Below are positions 5,115 through 5,908 of a stretch of DNA of 5,908 nucleotides, in pieces. The number at the start of each line of letters is the position of its first letter. Position 1 is the stretch's first letter. Made by a program: the position numbers and the translations under genes. The notes beneath the pieces are model-generated. The model saw nothing but the letters and a program-made list of their open reading frames with translations, was not told the origin of the DNA and made no database searches. This DNA is from Nitrososphaeraceae archaeon (lineage in GTDB: Archaea > Thermoproteota > Nitrososphaeria > Nitrososphaerales > Nitrososphaeraceae): assembly GCA_025449515.1 (NCBI GenBank), contig JANWJI010000101.1, forward strand, positions 1-5,908, given 5' to 3'.

Positions 5115-5908
5115 ATGAAAATTGCATTATCGATTGCGGGCAGTGATTCTTCCGCAGGAGCTGGAATTCAGGCTGATCTTAAAACGTTTTCATCTCTAGG
5201 AGTTTATGGCTGCACGGCTGTCACGGCTATCACTTCTCAAACAGGGTCTGGAATTTCCGGAATCCTACAAATTTCACCAAAAATGATTGAAAACCAAATT
5301 CAGGCAATATTAGATGACATAACTCCGGATGCAATTAAGATAGGCATGGTGTATGGAAAAAACGCCATCGATTCGATCAGAAAAGTCTTGAAAGACTCAA
5401 AAATTCCTGTGATTCTGGATCCAGTAATGATCGCAGGAACTGGAGAACGACTTTTACATTCGGATGCCATTACCGACCTTACCGCTCATCTCCTACCGTT
5501 GGCAACTATAGTTACCCCAAATAAATTTGAAGCAGAAGTACTGTCCGGTCTAAAAATTACTTCCACGCAATCTGCAATAACCGCTGCCGAGAAGATTAGG
5601 AAGACGGGGGCCAAAAACGTGGTCTTGAAGGGGGGGCATTTACCTGGCAGGTTTTCGACAGATATTATTGTGAATTCTAAAAATCAGGTATTTAAATTAT
5701 CAAACCGCAGGCTAACGTATGATCGGATGCATGGAGGAGGCTGTACTTTTTCAGCATCTTTGACCGCATATGTCGCTAAAAATTTTGCAATTGTTGACGC
5801 ATGCAGATCTGCCAATCAGTTTACGCACCGTTCCTTGAAGAAAAGGATTGTTATAGGCTCTAAATTCATTATCAATAGTCCATTCTTCAAACTTTATGAG
5901 CTTGCCGA
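5115..5908 (+). CDS. thiD: Hydroxymethylpyrimidine / phosphomethylpyrimidine kinase ThiD, 3'-truncated by window edge
   Basis: ThiD phosphorylates hydroxymethylpyrimidine and then its monophosphate, giving HMP-PP for thiamine phosphate synthesis. The frame is open to the window edge (264 codons). Ribokinase-fold landmarks in order are: IAGSDSSAGAGIQADLKTF (7-25), the pyrimidine and phosphate site; a mobile region with QTGSGISG (42-49); IKIGMV (75-79); LDPVMIAGTGERLL (101-114); TIVTPNKFEAEVL (131-143); NVVLKGGHLPG (168-178); and HGGGCTFSAS (206-215) with the catalytic Cys at 210. The anion-hole loop reads GGGC where GTGC is the common form. ATG 5115 is chosen for its spacing to GGTGA and fit to the family start; TTG 5112 adjoins it, and an in-frame stop at 5103-5105 closes the frame. 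About 260 residues is the usual full ThiD domain length with no stop yet, so a C-terminal ThiN domain, common in archaeal ThiD, may follow outside the window. Confidence 0.95.
   Translation, partial: MKIALSIAGSDSSAGAGIQADLKTFSSLGVYGCTAVTAITSQTGSGISGILQISPKMIENQIQAILDDITPDAIKIGMVYGKNAIDSIRKVLKDSKIPVILDPVMIAGTGERLLHSDAITDLTAHLLPLATIVTPNKFEAEVLSGLKITSTQSAITAAEKIRKTGAKNVVLKGGHLPGRFSTDIIVNSKNQVFKLSNRRLTYDRMHGGGCTFSASLTAYVAKNFAIVDACRSANQFTHRSLKKRIVIGSKFIINSPFFKLYELA

Overview
The window is a piece of an archaeal chromosome, most likely from a member of the Nitrososphaerota (Thaumarchaeota). Three things point there: a long PIN-ATPase-KH protein of a type found only in archaea, a small protein resembling the thaumarchaeal DUF6659 group, and archaeal signals. 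Those signals are TATA-like boxes about 26 bases before start codons with no ribosome binding site (leaderless mRNAs), and GGTGA-type ribosome binding sites before purE and thiD. Sequence alone does not give genus or habitat.

Layout. Positions 1-1528 hold a purine biosynthesis pair on the minus strand, purK then purE. purE runs off the left edge and has no normal start codon where one is expected. Positions 1529-1694 are a divergent intergenic region. A small uncharacterised plus-strand gene follows (1695-2093). It is separated from a convergent minus-strand short-chain dehydrogenase gene (2165-2923, or up to 2992) by a hairpin with a T tract. A second divergent spacer contains two matched TACTTTAA promoter boxes and a compact fold flanked by 10-bp direct repeats. 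The PIN-ATPase-KH gene then runs on the plus strand to 4985. A 129-bp spacer with a hairpin and T tracts leads to thiD, which runs off the right edge. No gene-free stretch exceeds 300 bases.

Function. PurK and PurE together carboxylate aminoimidazole ribonucleotide (AIR), in two steps via N5-carboxy-AIR. Thiamine pyrimidine biosynthesis also starts from AIR in organisms that use ThiC, and ThiD phosphorylates the product of that step. PurKE and ThiD therefore sit in connected pathways, but nothing in the window shows shared control. The other three genes look like single transcription units. The content is mostly core metabolism and an archaeal core ATPase. I see no mobile element genes, CRISPR array, RNA gene or defence system. 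The best leads are at the level of start codons and intergenic structure.
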